The translations under genes and the position numbers were made by a program. From Ceriagrion tenellum (Eukaryota; Arthropoda; Insecta; Odonata; Coenagrionidae), in contig OY720643.1 of the NCBI GenBank assembly GCA_963169105.1, positions 83,993,696-84,057,695 on the forward strand: a stretch of 64,000 bases of DNA, given 5' to 3'. The notes under the pieces were generated by a model. That model was not told where the DNA came from. It was given only the letters and a program-made list of their open reading frames with translations, and ran no database searches. This document shows, piece by piece, positions 1-10,800 of the stretch (its first letter is position 1; each line of letters starts with the position of its first letter).

Positions 1-1676
1 CAGTCGGCTCTTATGGCTGGTCAACTGTGTCATTAAAAATATAATCATTAAAACCATCCGCATATTTTTTAAACTATAACATTGGTTTTTTAATATATAA
101 CCTATTTCATCAGCGTAAGCATGGTTATGTAAACCGAATAAATATAAATATGGGATTTTACGTTTGCCCTGACTCACATAGTCAAGCCAGGGCTACCTTA
201 AGGACATGAAGGGAGCGGGAAGGAGAGGAAGCCGTCGCAAGGGCGGGGTGGTGTAGTGGAGAGTAAGCTGCGGCTAGAGTTAAGCGTAATGGAATGGAAG
301 GACAAAGCTTAATACGTCCCCTCTTTTTATTCCGTCTGAAGCGAGCGTAATCAAGGGCAATGTGTATGCAAAATGGGACGAGGAAGCGGCTCGGAATTGG
401 TCGATTGGGTCGGTGGCGAATGAAACGGAAGAGAAGGAAATGGTTGAAAGGGCGAATAGGTACGGAAGAAATAAAAATTACGCGTTTTTTATTCCTTTAA
501 AATTGACGCTTTTACGCATTATGTCCGTCTTTTATTTATTTTTACGGCAGACTCTCCCGCCACTTCCATTTTTGAACCCATTCCGGATCTGATGATGTGC
601 TTCTATTTGGTTTTTGCTCCTTTTCTAGTCGTTTAATTCAATCCCCATACCTTTAGTTTCTTTTAACCTGAAAGGAAGAGCCATATTGGAGGTTGCGGCA
701 TAGCTTGTAATTTATTTCTGGCTGCATCCGATTTTGTCCAAAAATAAGTCCATATTTACCCACTTCAAAATTACCTTTTGGTGTCATTTCCATTCAATTC
801 GGAAGTATGGTGTGTAGCAATACAAGAGTTAGCGCCAGAGCATTTGATCCCAGTTAGATATTTGTCGAAGAATGGTCTTCGATGGGGTTTTTCAAGAAAA
901 TATAACAATTATTCTACAATTAAATGGAATTAGGCCATCATAAATATTTCAATAAGCATTTCTACGCGTGGATAATTGACCTTAATCATTTATGCGTTTG
1001 AACATCATTTTAAGTTAGTAAAACTGGCACTAATTCTCTCGTTCGACATCTGCATGCACTATTGGTAAGCACCGCGACATGAATGGGATATTGTTTTTTG
1101 TTACTTCAGCGGAAATTTGGTTTTTATTTTAGTATTTTAACTTCAAATGTATGATTTAAACTTCGCGCAATTCAACAGCAACAAAAATGCAAGTCACTGC
1201 ATTTCAATTTAAAAGCTTACACTTCGGCATGTGAAGTATTTTTAGCAATGAAAATATTTTATGAATTGTATTGCGTATATTGCTGTATAAAGCATAATGC
1301 TAAATTTCATTAATGTATCTGCGTAACTTCAGTTAAAAAATTACTAAAACTAGCTAACACTTAGGTTTTTTAATCTAATGATTTGTCAGCCCATTAATTA
1401 TTATCAGCCAAAATGTTTACATAGTTTAAAGACCTTGAGGCCGGACAATGACTGTTTAAACTAATTACCCTCCATGTAATGGAATAAAATGTGTTCTGGA
1501 GTGCAGCTAATGTGCATTGCGGGGTATTCTGGAGTAAAGTGTGTTGCAGCAAAAAAGTCATGCTTTTAATTTTACGTATAGAAACAAAAAATGGAAACTA
1601 TAGCTGCAGTATCAAAATCACTGAAATTTCAATGTGCATGGGTTGGAAATGAATAAATATATGCAAAACATTCGTA
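1..1676. other. Non-genic AT-rich stretch
   Basis: I see no gene here. Open frames are short and have no recognisable domain. The segment around 190-300 is purine-rich and somewhat GC-richer than its surroundings, but shows no clear exon or repeat boundary. Confidence 0.5.
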
Positions 1677-2222
1677 CCGTCAAACGGTCTGTAGTCGGAT
1701 ACTTTAATCGATAATTCTTATGTCACGATATCGATAACTTTTATAGATAGCTCTTATGTCACGAGCTTATTTGTTAAACTATATATTTAAAATTATGACG
1801 CAGTGATTTCGCACAATTTTTGAATACAGAGACGCAGTTTCAATCAATGAAATCATTTTCTGTTTTTTAATGAAAATACACGTGTCCGTCTCCAACCATT
1901 AATCCGGTATAGAGTCGGACAGTCGTTTATTTTTTCACAGAATTTGCTCAGCTATATAACGCTGTCCGGATTCGGACACATGATTTGATATAAGAAGGTG
2001 ATATAATGAAGAATAAGGTAAGTGTGCAGGTTATTGGGTTCCCTATAGTATGGATAGTATAGCCGGAGTGTTGAAATAGCCTATAAAGAATGAAATATAT
2101 GCTATGCGATCCAATGGAATGCGTTTGCATGGCGCGGACAGTAAGAATTCCACAATATTTTATGACAGCTCTTCTCAGTGTCCGACTTCATGCTCCCTGT
2201 CCGAATTCAGACTGTTTGACGG
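1677..2222. mobile_element. TIR-bounded MITE (TA target duplication)
   Basis: Both ends carry inverted copies of CCGTCAAACRGTCTG followed by a TCGGA-like block, and each end is flanked by TA (1675-1676 and 2223-2224). That fits a Tc1/mariner-type target duplication. The element is 546 bp and has no transposase frame, so it would be non-autonomous. TCGGAC or GTCCGA words recur inside on both strands (about 1913, 1967, 2179, 2199), as subterminal transposase-binding repeats often do. The superfamily is inferred from the TA duplication only. Confidence 0.7.
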
Positions 2223-2224
2223 TA

Positions 2225-3932
2225 CTTAATTCATAAAACCAAAGGAATTGGAATTGAATAATCCTATCAGACGATTAAACTGCCATTCCTGTTTTGGCAC
2301 TTCCCAAGTGGTAAGAATTTATCCTTAGGAGGTCATACTTTCTGATATCTCTTGTCACCATATCTTCTTTAGTTGTTCCCGTGAATACGTGCCTTATTAA
2401 ATTTCCCTGTTCGCTTCTTCCCCATACAATTTTTTCAGCATGAACCTCCTACTACGCCTTATATTCCTTTGTTTTGTTATGCATTGGTTCCTTTTCTGTT
2501 TTCTTTCCATCAATCAACGTCTAAATCTTTTCCCTTCCTAAAATATGGTCACCTTTCCCACTATTCCAACAATCCCTTCTCAGCGCGCCCTCTGCCTTGC
2601 TTCTTCTTTAATCACATCCCCTTCAACTAACCCTATGCTCTGTCTCCTGGATCTATTTTTTTTCAAAACCTACTCCTATCTCTTCCCCGATTCTTAAAAT
2701 TATGTATCGTTCCTTCATCCCCAACGTATTGTGATACGATGTTACCTAATAGGCCTCTGTGATATTTATATTTGACCATTGAAGAATACAAAAAGTTTTG
2801 CATCGAAATAGCCGCTAGGCACTGTATGAAACCATGTGTCGCGCACAGCAGATTTGATAATTTGTTGTCGCATTCAGTGGATACTGAGACATAGCCCATT
2901 ATGAACTATGGATACTATTAGGTAGACAAAGTAAGCCAAGCTTGATAGATAATATCAACATTATTGAACATTATTCTTATACATACAAGTATATTTCAAT
3001 TGAAGGATTTGAAACGCGAGAAAGTTTTAGAAATGCCTACGTACCAAAAGCGATACAAAGCCATATGTAGTCTACCTGTCACCAAAATTTATTTTTCTGA
3101 AGAACTTCGATGCATTTCATATTACTATCATTTTCATGAAGCTATTGCTGTCATGAAATGCATAATATACAAGAGTAAAAGTTGTGAACGATAAACACAA
3201 CATTTAGAAAATTAGAGTGAGGTCCTAGAATGAATTTGGAGGTTACTTCGTTGTAAATACATGAAAATTAAAATATGTACAAAAATATTTTAAGTATAAT
3301 ATTACTATCAAATTATATCTAATTTTAATCTCTTCTTAGTTATAATATGAGTAGAATATTTGATAGATTTTCAATCAAATCAATCAAGACCAAAATCGGT
3401 AAATCGTAGAATTTGTATATTACACTTTTCTCAATTTTCACATTAACTAACTCCAAGGTGTTGACCAACCAACAACCATCTGTTATACTATTTGATTTGA
3501 CGTGAAATGGATTTTATGATGAAATTTCATTTTAAAAATTTGTATTTTATTTTGTCTTTTATTTATAAGAGACAGGTGGACATGACAACCTAAAATAAAA
3601 GAAGCTGAGAAATGAATACGAAAATTCCTTACTATAATTTGGATCATAAAACTCGTATTTATCGTTGCATATTCCTTACATTTCCATAATGACGTTGTCT
3701 ATTGATGAGGATTAATTAATTACTTCATCTCTCTCATACCTTATATTTTCACAAAATGTGACACTAATTAATCAATTTATTCCTTTTTATAACTGCTTGT
3801 TCATTCACAATATTACCGCAAATTACCCATCTCACACTCAACAAACAAAAATCACTGCCTGGCATTTCAATTAACCGCAAGGTACAATAATGCAAAATGT
3901 AAAATGAGCTGTGATAATTTTCATAAAACGTC
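2225..3932. other. Non-genic stretch
   Basis: No recognisable gene. The part at about 2400-2660 is pyrimidine-rich on the plus strand and may be an old minus-strand LINE scrap, but I could not align it to any family by eye. Confidence 0.4.
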
Positions 3933-4028
3933 TGCAGGATGTTTTCCAGTTCTTATCTACCAATAGCCAGTGTGGAGGGGGGAGGGGTAAAGGGGATTTG
4001 AGGAGGGGTATTTTAGGTAATTTTGTTT

Positions 4029-4708
4029 AACAAAGAAAGGGAAATAATCAAACAAATAACCCCAAATATTGGATACTCAACTAGATTAATAGATAACCTC
4101 ATTCAGAAAAAAGAATGGAAAATAGCACTTGGTCAAATTTTCTCTGGCAGCTCGTCCTCCAACGATAAATGACGTTCAATCAGATACCTCCAGATGGGCA
4201 AATCAGTCATAAAATTGCCAAGACCTTCACCAAAAACAAATACAGAGTTGTTTTCAAGACCCCTTCAAACTTAAAAACCCTCTTCGTGAAGTTCAAAGAC
4301 CAATTAGACGCTGAGAAGAAAAGTGGCGTTTATGTGTTGAAGTGTGGGGACTGTCTTAGTTAATATGTGGGGAAGACAGCTCATAATTTAAATGTAAGAA
4401 CCAAAGAATATTTTAATGATTTTAAAAACAATTGCGATTCAAAGAAAAATTTTGCTAAGCACCTTTTAACCAATGACCATGGGAGTGATTTTAACGTTCA
4501 TATTTTATGTTTCTCAAATGACCGATGGCAAATGGACTCCCTTGAGCAGTTGGAGATTTTTCAAAGACTGAGTGACCTAGAGGTGGCTGTTTTGAATGAA
4601 TATTTGTACACCGCCCCTTCCTCAATCCTTACTGCCGCATCCCGTTTGACCCTCCCTCCTCCTCAAGATATTGCCGGGCATACTGGTCCCCACCCTCCCG
4701 ACCTTTAA
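4029..4708 (+). pseudogene. Penelope-like GIY-YIG endonuclease (broken)
   Basis: The first frame (4029 on) reads like the linker that follows the reverse transcriptase in PLEs (REIIKQITPN, then LIDNLIQKK) and stops at about 4168. The reading shifts to a second frame from 4169. There SGVYVLKC (from 4322) and YVGKT (from 4364) are the GIY and YIG halves of the nuclease, with basic residues (NVRTKEYF) and KHLLTNDH following, as in the family. A TAA at 4361-4363 sits directly before YVGKT. One frameshift plus one in-frame stop make it non-functional. In intact PLEs this domain nicks the target DNA to prime reverse transcription. Confidence 0.8.
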
Positions 4709-4829
4709 CTGCCCCCCTCCCTACCACCCTTAACACCAATTACTTAAAATACCCCTCCCCAAATCCCCTACACCCCCTCCCCCCTCCTCACTGACTATTA
4801 GTCTATAAGAACTTGAAAACATCCTGCAA

Positions 4830-4870
4830 TCACCTGAAGATGACGCAAAGCGTTGACACCCGGGTCGTGA
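4830..4870 (+). ncRNA. Hammerhead-like ribozyme motif (PLE terminal repeat)
   Basis: In order: TCAC (stem I), CTGAAGA, one extra T, GACGC-AAA-GCGTT (stem II, five pairs including one G-U), GACAC, CCGG, GTC, GTGA (stem I partner). Stem III plus loop is ACCCGGGT, which is self-complementary and could also pair between two RNA copies. GACAC replaces the canonical GAAAC, and there is one extra base after the CUGAnGA box, so activity is doubtful. Confidence 0.55.
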
Positions 4871-5543
4871 GTTTGTATTTTTTGTGGTTTGTAAAAGTCG
4901 TTTCAATAAATCCATTTTGCAATGAATTACAACAAATTTACTTGAGAGATGGTTTCATTCTATATAATTATATCATAAAAGTACACTTTTGGTAAATTAA
5001 GTCTGATAACCTTTTGTAAGTCAACTTATATTATCTCGTAACTGCCGATAACTCTCATTACCAATGAATGGAAGCCCCAACATAAGAACCTTTCTTCTGG
5101 GGTGCCTTATTCCACACGCTTCGCTTAGTTTTTTATGTATATTGCTGGAAAGGAAAGAAATGTTATTAGTATTTTGCCGAATCTAGGGATGTAGTTTGGC
5201 ATCAATTTAATTGCCTTGCATAATACTAAAATAGTCTTGATTGCTATTTTTCTATTAATCCTAGCCAAACGTGCAGTCCCTGTATATCTATCGTCTCCAT
5301 ATTAACCCAATTTTAGTCCGTCTTTCAACTGTATATCAAGCTTGGTTCCTTTATAGCAGGTTTTACGAAGCGTGTGGCTTTCCTCTCTTATTTTCTTTAC
5401 TTCGATAATCAAAACCTTCAGTGGTAGGTCCCATATGCTGGCGCGGCTTTGAAATGTGGTCAGATTTCAGCTAAACTATATCCTTTCACATTTTTTACGG
5501 AGAATCTTCCCACTTCTCGGTTGATAAATCTCAGATTGCCTAA

Positions 5544-6425
5544 AGGCCGTTTTACACGGGGCACGAAACTGCACAACTTAACACTGCATTAATTCCGCAA
5601 TCTGCCGTGCAATAATTATTGCGATAACGAATGCGTGACTGCTTTGCACGGTGGTCGTAAGCATGCATTCATTCGTGAATTCCAGTCGTATGATAAGTAC
5701 GCTAAGAGCGAGTGTTTTGTTCAAACAGGAGAGATACGATATTCTGTACACGACGTTGACATTCAGTGAAAAATAAGGTTGTGGTGATTGTGGGATTCTG
5801 TGATATTGGCATTGAGTCTCTCTCTCTGTGAGAGAAATAATGGATCAGGAGGAGGCTGCATTGATTGCTGCAGAGCTAGCAGTAGTGGAAATTATGATCG
5901 GGGCCGCAGAGCTCATAGAAAGGCGTAACCATAGGAGAAGAGCCAGCAGATCACTTTGGATGCGGGAGTGGATCCGTAGGCGAGAGGAGGGAACAGGCAT
6001 TCTTAATATGGTTCAACAGGAGCTGGCTGTAGAAGACAGGAATGGCTACCGCAATTTTATGCGGATGACAAAGGAACAATTTTACGAGCTATTAAATATC
6101 TATCTAAATAAATAACAATATAAGTAACTGTAAATATCCTCCCACACAAAGAATAAGTGTAAACACCCATCGCTCAGGTTATCGAACCTTTTCGTCAGTC
6201 AAGTTCTCGTGAACCTAGATGTCGCTGATTCTGCGACCGCTAGATGGTATTCGTACAAATTGCAAGAATGCGACCACCGAATTAGAGCAGGGGCTATTCT
6301 GACGTCTGGCATTTATGCATTCGTGCATGCGTTCTTGAATTTCGCCGCTTTACACGGTGCATTTTGAAATTCACGATTGCACATACATTAGCCTGTGCAA
6401 TTACGTGCCCCGTGTAAAACGGCCT
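5544..6425 (+). mobile_element. PIF/Harbinger-type DNA transposon derivative (complete ends)
   Basis: The ends are inverted copies beginning AGGCCGTTTTACACGGGG. They match perfectly for 22 bp, then imperfectly to about 33 bp. TAA flanks both sides (5541-5543 and 6426-6428), the 3-bp target duplication typical of PIF/Harbinger. At 882 bp it is far shorter than an autonomous element and carries only a transposase N-terminal remnant. It inserted into an older LINE frame, which still reads through if the element is removed. Confidence 0.85.
5840..6115 (+). CDS. Harbinger transposase N-terminal remnant
   Basis: A 91-codon frame from ATG 5840. After an Ala/Glu-rich start and a basic patch (ERRNHRRRASR) comes LWMREWIRRREEG, then GYRNFMRMTKEQFYELL. 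This matches the region before the DDE catalytic core of Harbinger transposases (family pattern: W-x-R-x-W, then a NF/YLRM-x-x-x-x-F-x-x-LL block). The catalytic DDE domain is absent, so it cannot transpose by itself. The frame ends at TAA 6113-6115, shortly after the LL block, consistent with an internal deletion. It may not be translated. Confidence 0.7.
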   Translation: MDQEEAALIAAELAVVEIMIGAAELIERRNHRRRASRSLWMREWIRRREEGTGILNMVQQELAVEDRNGYRNFMRMTKEQFYELLNIYLNK

Positions 6426-6450
6426 TAATACTGCGCCGCAGATATTTTCA

Positions 6451-7560
6451 ATCAATTATATATTTCCCATTGAAACATGTGGAATTAATAAAATCAAGGA
6501 AATTCAAGAAATGAGTTTCACGAGTTCTGTTGTGGGCGCGTCAATTTTGAAATATATTTTCATTTATTAGTAAGCTGTGATTTTGCGTGCCAATGACATT
6601 CTTATTGCTAAGCTAATATTGTGCTACTGTGACATGGAAACTCAAGAAATTTATGTTGGCCGGTAAACATCCTCAAGGCAACAATACTAATTTCACAGAG
6701 AACGTATATACATAACTGAATACCATGTGGAATAAAATAGAAACGTTTACAAGTTGACGAAGGGTAAATTTATTTGAAAACCAAATCCCAGACACATGTA
6801 CCTACTTGAGAAATTAATCATTGTAGTCATCAACAGAAGTCAGTTCGGGATGTTTTACAATTAAATTGATGGACCACTTTGTCTTGTTTAGGTAGTTCTA
6901 TGCGAACTGAGAAATCTCCTGCCATTTCCCTTTATCATATTTTTCCACGTCATTACTAGCTTGGCCCCGAAGGGCTTTCTGTGTTGCCACTTTGCTCCGT
7001 AGATTGGATCCACATTTTTTCTTGCGTTAATTCATTAAATATTGAGTCTTCCTCACCCCCATGGTTCTAAATAGTGGGTGCTGGTTGATATACCCGCTGG
7101 TGTTATGGAACCGAAATCAACTATTAATTGTGGTTCAGTTAATTGCTTTGGATTGCATCGCTCGACACATCTCTTGGCAGAGGGATGTATCGGGACACAA
7201 CTCATCGGTTTTATGAGACCGAGATATTATTGGAGGGGTGTTTTTGTAGGTTTTTGTTACTGAATAGGCAATGACAAGAAAGTCATGATATTGAAAATAG
7301 TACTGGTAATTTTTTCCCACTTCTAATCAGGCTTCTCACCACCTCTTCAGATCCTCACCTGTCGCGGCGTAGCCCGTGGGAATTTATTTGTCGACCGATA
7401 TCTGGTACCCACTATACCGCAAATATACCGGTTCAAACATATATCCGCTATTTTATAATTTAATTACATTCCTATAGCCCTCTAAGAAGTTATAAGCGCT
7501 GCGCAGACGGATATGAGGCACTGAACTTTCAGAGTCTTGCGATAGGATAGAGGAGGGTTG
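6451..7560. other. Non-genic stretch
   Basis: I see no gene or classifiable repeat. The bases at about 6940-7030 are more balanced in composition but contain no convincing frame. Confidence 0.45.
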
Positions 7561-7613
7561 TTCAGTGCGGAACCTTGGCAATTGTGGCCAGTTGAAGTAC
7601 ATTAAGGTTTGTG

Positions 7614-7718
7614 ATGCCTCGAAACAACTTTCCTGCCTCTATCGGTATAGCGAGAAATCGAATTCACTTTTACCGTATCTTTCTGTCTTTGCTTGGGATG
7701 TTGTTGACAATTCACCCA
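7614..7718 (+). CDS. Candidate first coding exon of a secreted peptide (unrecognised)
   Basis: From ATG 7614 the frame reads a basic start and then a hydrophobic run, RIFLSLLGMLLTI, that resembles a signal peptide. A strong splice donor, CCA|GTGAGT, lies exactly after codon 35 (GT at 7719-7720). If not spliced there, the frame continues past a possible signal cleavage area (VSGVAVPRINEDVF) to TGA at 7806-7808, giving 65 residues. TTCAGTG at 7561 resembles an arthropod initiator about 50 bases upstream of the ATG. No family is recognised. A chance frame is a real alternative. Confidence 0.3.
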
Positions 7719-7808
7719 GTGAGTGGAGTGGCTGTTCCTCGGATAAACGAGGACGTGTTTGAAATAGGTATTGAAAAGGATTCTGAAATGAGTCCCACGA
7801 CGCTCTGA

Positions 7809-8351
7809 TTATAGCAAAAAATTTTATCATAGAACAGAATACGAAGTAACAGGGACACGACCCGCGCATTTGACGTCACCAGAGGGTGCCCACGCGACTC
7901 CGAGTCCGAGACCTACTTTACCATACACGATGACTTCAGTCTCACGTCGTCATCATCGCCATCATATGCGAGACAGCACAGTTGGTGACCTACCTCCATT
8001 AGTCACTGGTCCACGCATTGCTGGGCAGTCACTACCCAACAGTCGTCACTGTTACGTTAAAATAGCTCAACCGCTTACGGCTCCTCGTAACGGTTTTCCA
8101 AACACAGCACTTCGAGTTAAAAATGACATCGAAACTTACCGGAATTAATATGGCTATTAAGTGAGTTGAGATGCAATGTCTGCTATTTCACAAATGGTTA
8201 CCTCACTAAATCAACTATATGTAAACAAACATGATGTTTTTCCTCTTTCATGACGCTGTTAACGACTTCATAAGTCAAATCAATTGATTGTGGCCTTACG
8301 TTGTGAAACGACGAGAAGGAATATCGCATAAAAAAAGTAGTACAGACCCAG
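7809..8351. other. Non-genic stretch
   Basis: GC-richer up to about 8110 (ACGTCACC, His/Arg-rich chance frames). No supported gene and no clear repeat ends. Confidence 0.4.
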
Positions 8352-8453
8352 TATGTTTTAATGCTATCTACCGGTTTTGACGTTTAGACTTTAAACATTC
8401 GTCTCGAAAATGACGATACAGACGTCGAAACCGGTAGACAGCATTAAAACATA
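8352..8453. repeat. Inverted repeat of PLE terminal-repeat type
   Basis: The arms 8352-8383 and 8422-8453 are inverted copies with two mismatches over 32 bp, separated by 38 bases. The right arm includes a hammerhead-like segment (8406-8439): a GACG/CGTC stem II, GAAAC, CG, GTA, flanked by GTCT/AGAC that could act as stem I. The CUGAnGA box is degraded. Confidence 0.6.
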
Positions 8454-8630
8454 GTGGAACTGTACAACGTTTTTATTATGAGTAATTCTTGAGTCATTTT
8501 TTTGTTATGTAAATAGTCCAAAAAGTTAAAAATCTCTTATTAAAACACCATGAATATTATTGTATTTCCATGGTGAACTGTTCCAGAGAAATGACTGTCG
8601 CTAAACAAAACTGACTGCTTTAATTTACAG

Positions 8631-8672
8631 GAATACTTTAAACCGGGAGCTGACGCCTCTCAAGTTATCAAG
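8631..8672 (+). CDS. Candidate small coding exon (unrecognised)
   Basis: The segment begins after CTGACTGCTTTAATTTACAG (branch-like CTGAC, then an acceptor AG) and ends at CAAG|GTATCC (donor-like). It encodes 14 residues in phase 0 (EYFKPGADASQVIK), compatible in phase with the candidate exon ending at 7718. Without splicing at 8673 the frame runs to TGA at about 8756. No homology is recognised, and 42 bases is short for an exon. Treat it as a hypothesis. Confidence 0.2.
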
Positions 8673-10729
8673 GTATCCATTCATCCCGCAAACGCGTGCA
8701 CCCTGGTTCACTTGACGTACACATCCCTGTTCTGTTCTCAGTCCACACCTCGTTGAGCATGGAATGTCGCCTTTGTTTGCTTGCGATTGCGGCGGATGAA
8801 AGCAAAGCCGACCGCAGTGGATACACATCCTTCGATACAGGCCTGCGGTGATCTAGCCCCGGAGTTAAATGGGGGCGTTCGGCTTGTACCACTGAGAGAG
8901 CTCACACGATCCGCGAATGCCAGGAGAGGCGCTACTCGAGAATTGTGGACTTGAGTGGCGGATGGGATCCGAGAAGCTTATTTTGAGGACTACACGATTT
9001 CTCGTTTCGGAACATTGAGAAAGGCGTACTCCCTTGCCTGATTTCATTAAATTCACGTTTTTACACGACCCTTGCATTAGTAATCACATTTGAAGTCAAT
9101 TAATCAAATAGAAAATTTGATACTGTGGGGTCTCGCATGAATGCTCTCACAAGATCCAATCTGTTTCGATTCTTGACCAATGCAGGCGTCATAAAACCTC
9201 TGAGCGTCTACGAATTGTTCGTACATATAAATTTATTTTTTGTACAGTCCAAGTCTGCCTAACTTTTCTTATGAAGGCTTCTCCGACCAGATGATTTTGA
9301 AGATTAAGATCCCCCAAAATTTATAAAAATTAAGCTGCTTGCTTTAAATTTTCAACCTTATTTACATATTCTTGCTATATATTCTCTAATAAGGCCATTC
9401 CTCCGCGCTATCCAAAGACAAGGAAATTAAAAACAGGAAGAAGCAATATGGTGGATAGGGCAATCTGGGATCAGTACCTATATGGCGTCTTCCCCTCTTC
9501 TGCTTACTACTGTTTCCATTATTACCTTAGTTCTACTTACTCCGCTAACGGCACTGTTACGCTAAAACCACTCAACCACTCACTCCGCTAACCTTAATGC
9601 TCATAATGAATCAATTGAGAAATTTAATTAGCATTTAACTTAAGGGAAGCATTTCTAAGTATGACTCGTTTCTAAGATGGAGACGAAGTATTTAGCTGGA
9701 TGAAATATACTCAAAGAAGTAGTTAAACGCTCGCATTTTGTTGGTATAGAGTATTATATAAAAAATAAATCATCCCAAAATAAAATACTCCTAAACACCA
9801 TTCAGGGTAGAAAATAAATTTGGAACGGGCATGTATTCAGAGTGAAAGGGAATATGACTACATCTTTGATTGATCAGTTGAAGGGGATAAGAGTAGGTGA
9901 AGGACAAAATTGATACGGATTGAAGAGGTTGAGAGGAATTCACTCATTCATACAAGGAGACCAAAGATGTGACGGGGGATGGAAGAGGATGGAGACAACG
10001 ACGGTAAATGAAACCTGCTACATGGAACTGGCGAAATATGCTCTTAATTTGAAATTATGAATGGCTACACTCAGCTGTCTAACCGGAAATTCAAGTCATC
10101 AGGTTTGCGGCTTATATCTTTGTCTTAGAAAATTCGATTGACAAAAATATGTTGTCTCAAGAGTTTGAAATATTATAATAACTAATTATTTGGTTCTTTC
10201 CCGGCGTATAATGTTAATGATGTCTTTTCGGGTTTTCCTCCATGTCAGATATTGGTTGGCTACCGTTTCGATGTTTCCGCCATCGCATTCAGGCATGCCC
10301 AGAGGACGGAAAGTCAGCTAATATATGATCTGTTGGAATACCCGATAAGATTTCATTTATAATAATTACGGTTTCTAGTGTGGGGAATCATACATTTTTC
10401 CATGCTACAAATTTACTCTCTAAGAATCATAAATTTTCAAAACTACAAATTTTGCAGATGATAAAATTCATCTATTAGAAGATGATAGGTATAATTCTTT
10501 ATACAGATTTGAAATTACGTAATACTAGACGAAGGAGTTTTCCAAGTTGTAACATATTCTAAATTTAACGTTTTAGTTTCGACACATATATGTCCAATTA
10601 AATTACGATTCCTTTATCAGTTATATATTCTACGGCATCCGAATTTAAAATTTTCCCTTACATGTATAAATTGATAGAAAAACTTGTTTATATTATATTA
10701 GCATATTGTAAGTCTGGGATCATTAAACG
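8673..10729. other. Non-genic stretch with a GC-richer block and possible LINE scrap
   Basis: 8673-9080 is GC-richer and contains several chance frames on both strands, none recognisable. A strong acceptor-like tract (CCCTGTTCTGTTCTCAG) ends at 8741. About 9826-10075 reads like a heavily decayed LINE 3' coding end on the plus strand, but I could not fix family or limits. Confidence 0.35.
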
Positions 10730-10800
10730 CAGAGTAAGATTAAATAGGCTCGTAATACACTCTTTTCTAAATGTGTATCGTGCCTTAAAATCTTACTCTG
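10730..10800 (+). ncRNA. Pre-miRNA-sized hairpin (candidate)
   Basis: The outer 12 bp pair perfectly (CAGAGTAAGATT with AATCTTACTCTG). An inner part follows with GGCTCG facing CGTGCC and ATACAC facing GTGTAT, closing on a loop of about 12 bases. The total is 71 bases with few internal mismatches, the size and shape of a microRNA precursor. It could equally be a tiny fold-back transposon. No known miRNA seed is claimed. Confidence 0.35.

Larger units (their letters stand above)
3933..4870 (+). mobile_element. Penelope-like element remnant with inverted terminal repeats
   Basis: A left arm (3933-4022) and a right arm (4738-4828) are inverted copies of about 90 bp with scattered mismatches. They enclose a degraded PLE coding piece. 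Immediately outside the right arm lies a hammerhead-like fold (4830-4870). Penelope-like elements are known for terminal repeats in direct or inverted order, a C-terminal GIY-YIG endonuclease and hammerhead motifs, and all three traits occur here. The reverse transcriptase core is missing, so the copy is dead. Confidence 0.75.
5150..6450 (-). pseudogene. Old LINE reverse transcriptase fragment, split by a Harbinger insertion
   Basis: On the minus strand, the bases right of the Harbinger element (6429-6448) encode NICGAV. After removing the element and one TAA copy, the frame runs directly on into GNLRFINREVGRFS on the left side (below 5541). This parallels NICGRALKKLGFVKRVVGRFS, in the same position of the better preserved LINE at 35905-36515. 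Further 3' (about 5260-5450) the similarity continues with several stops, and METIDIQGLHVWLGL matches LETRRIRARLSLL of that LINE. The outer limits are approximate. Confidence 0.6.

Noticed and set aside
240..285. A-box-like GTGGTGTAGTGGAGAG
   Set aside because: No B box at a fitting distance, so no SINE or tRNA can be supported.
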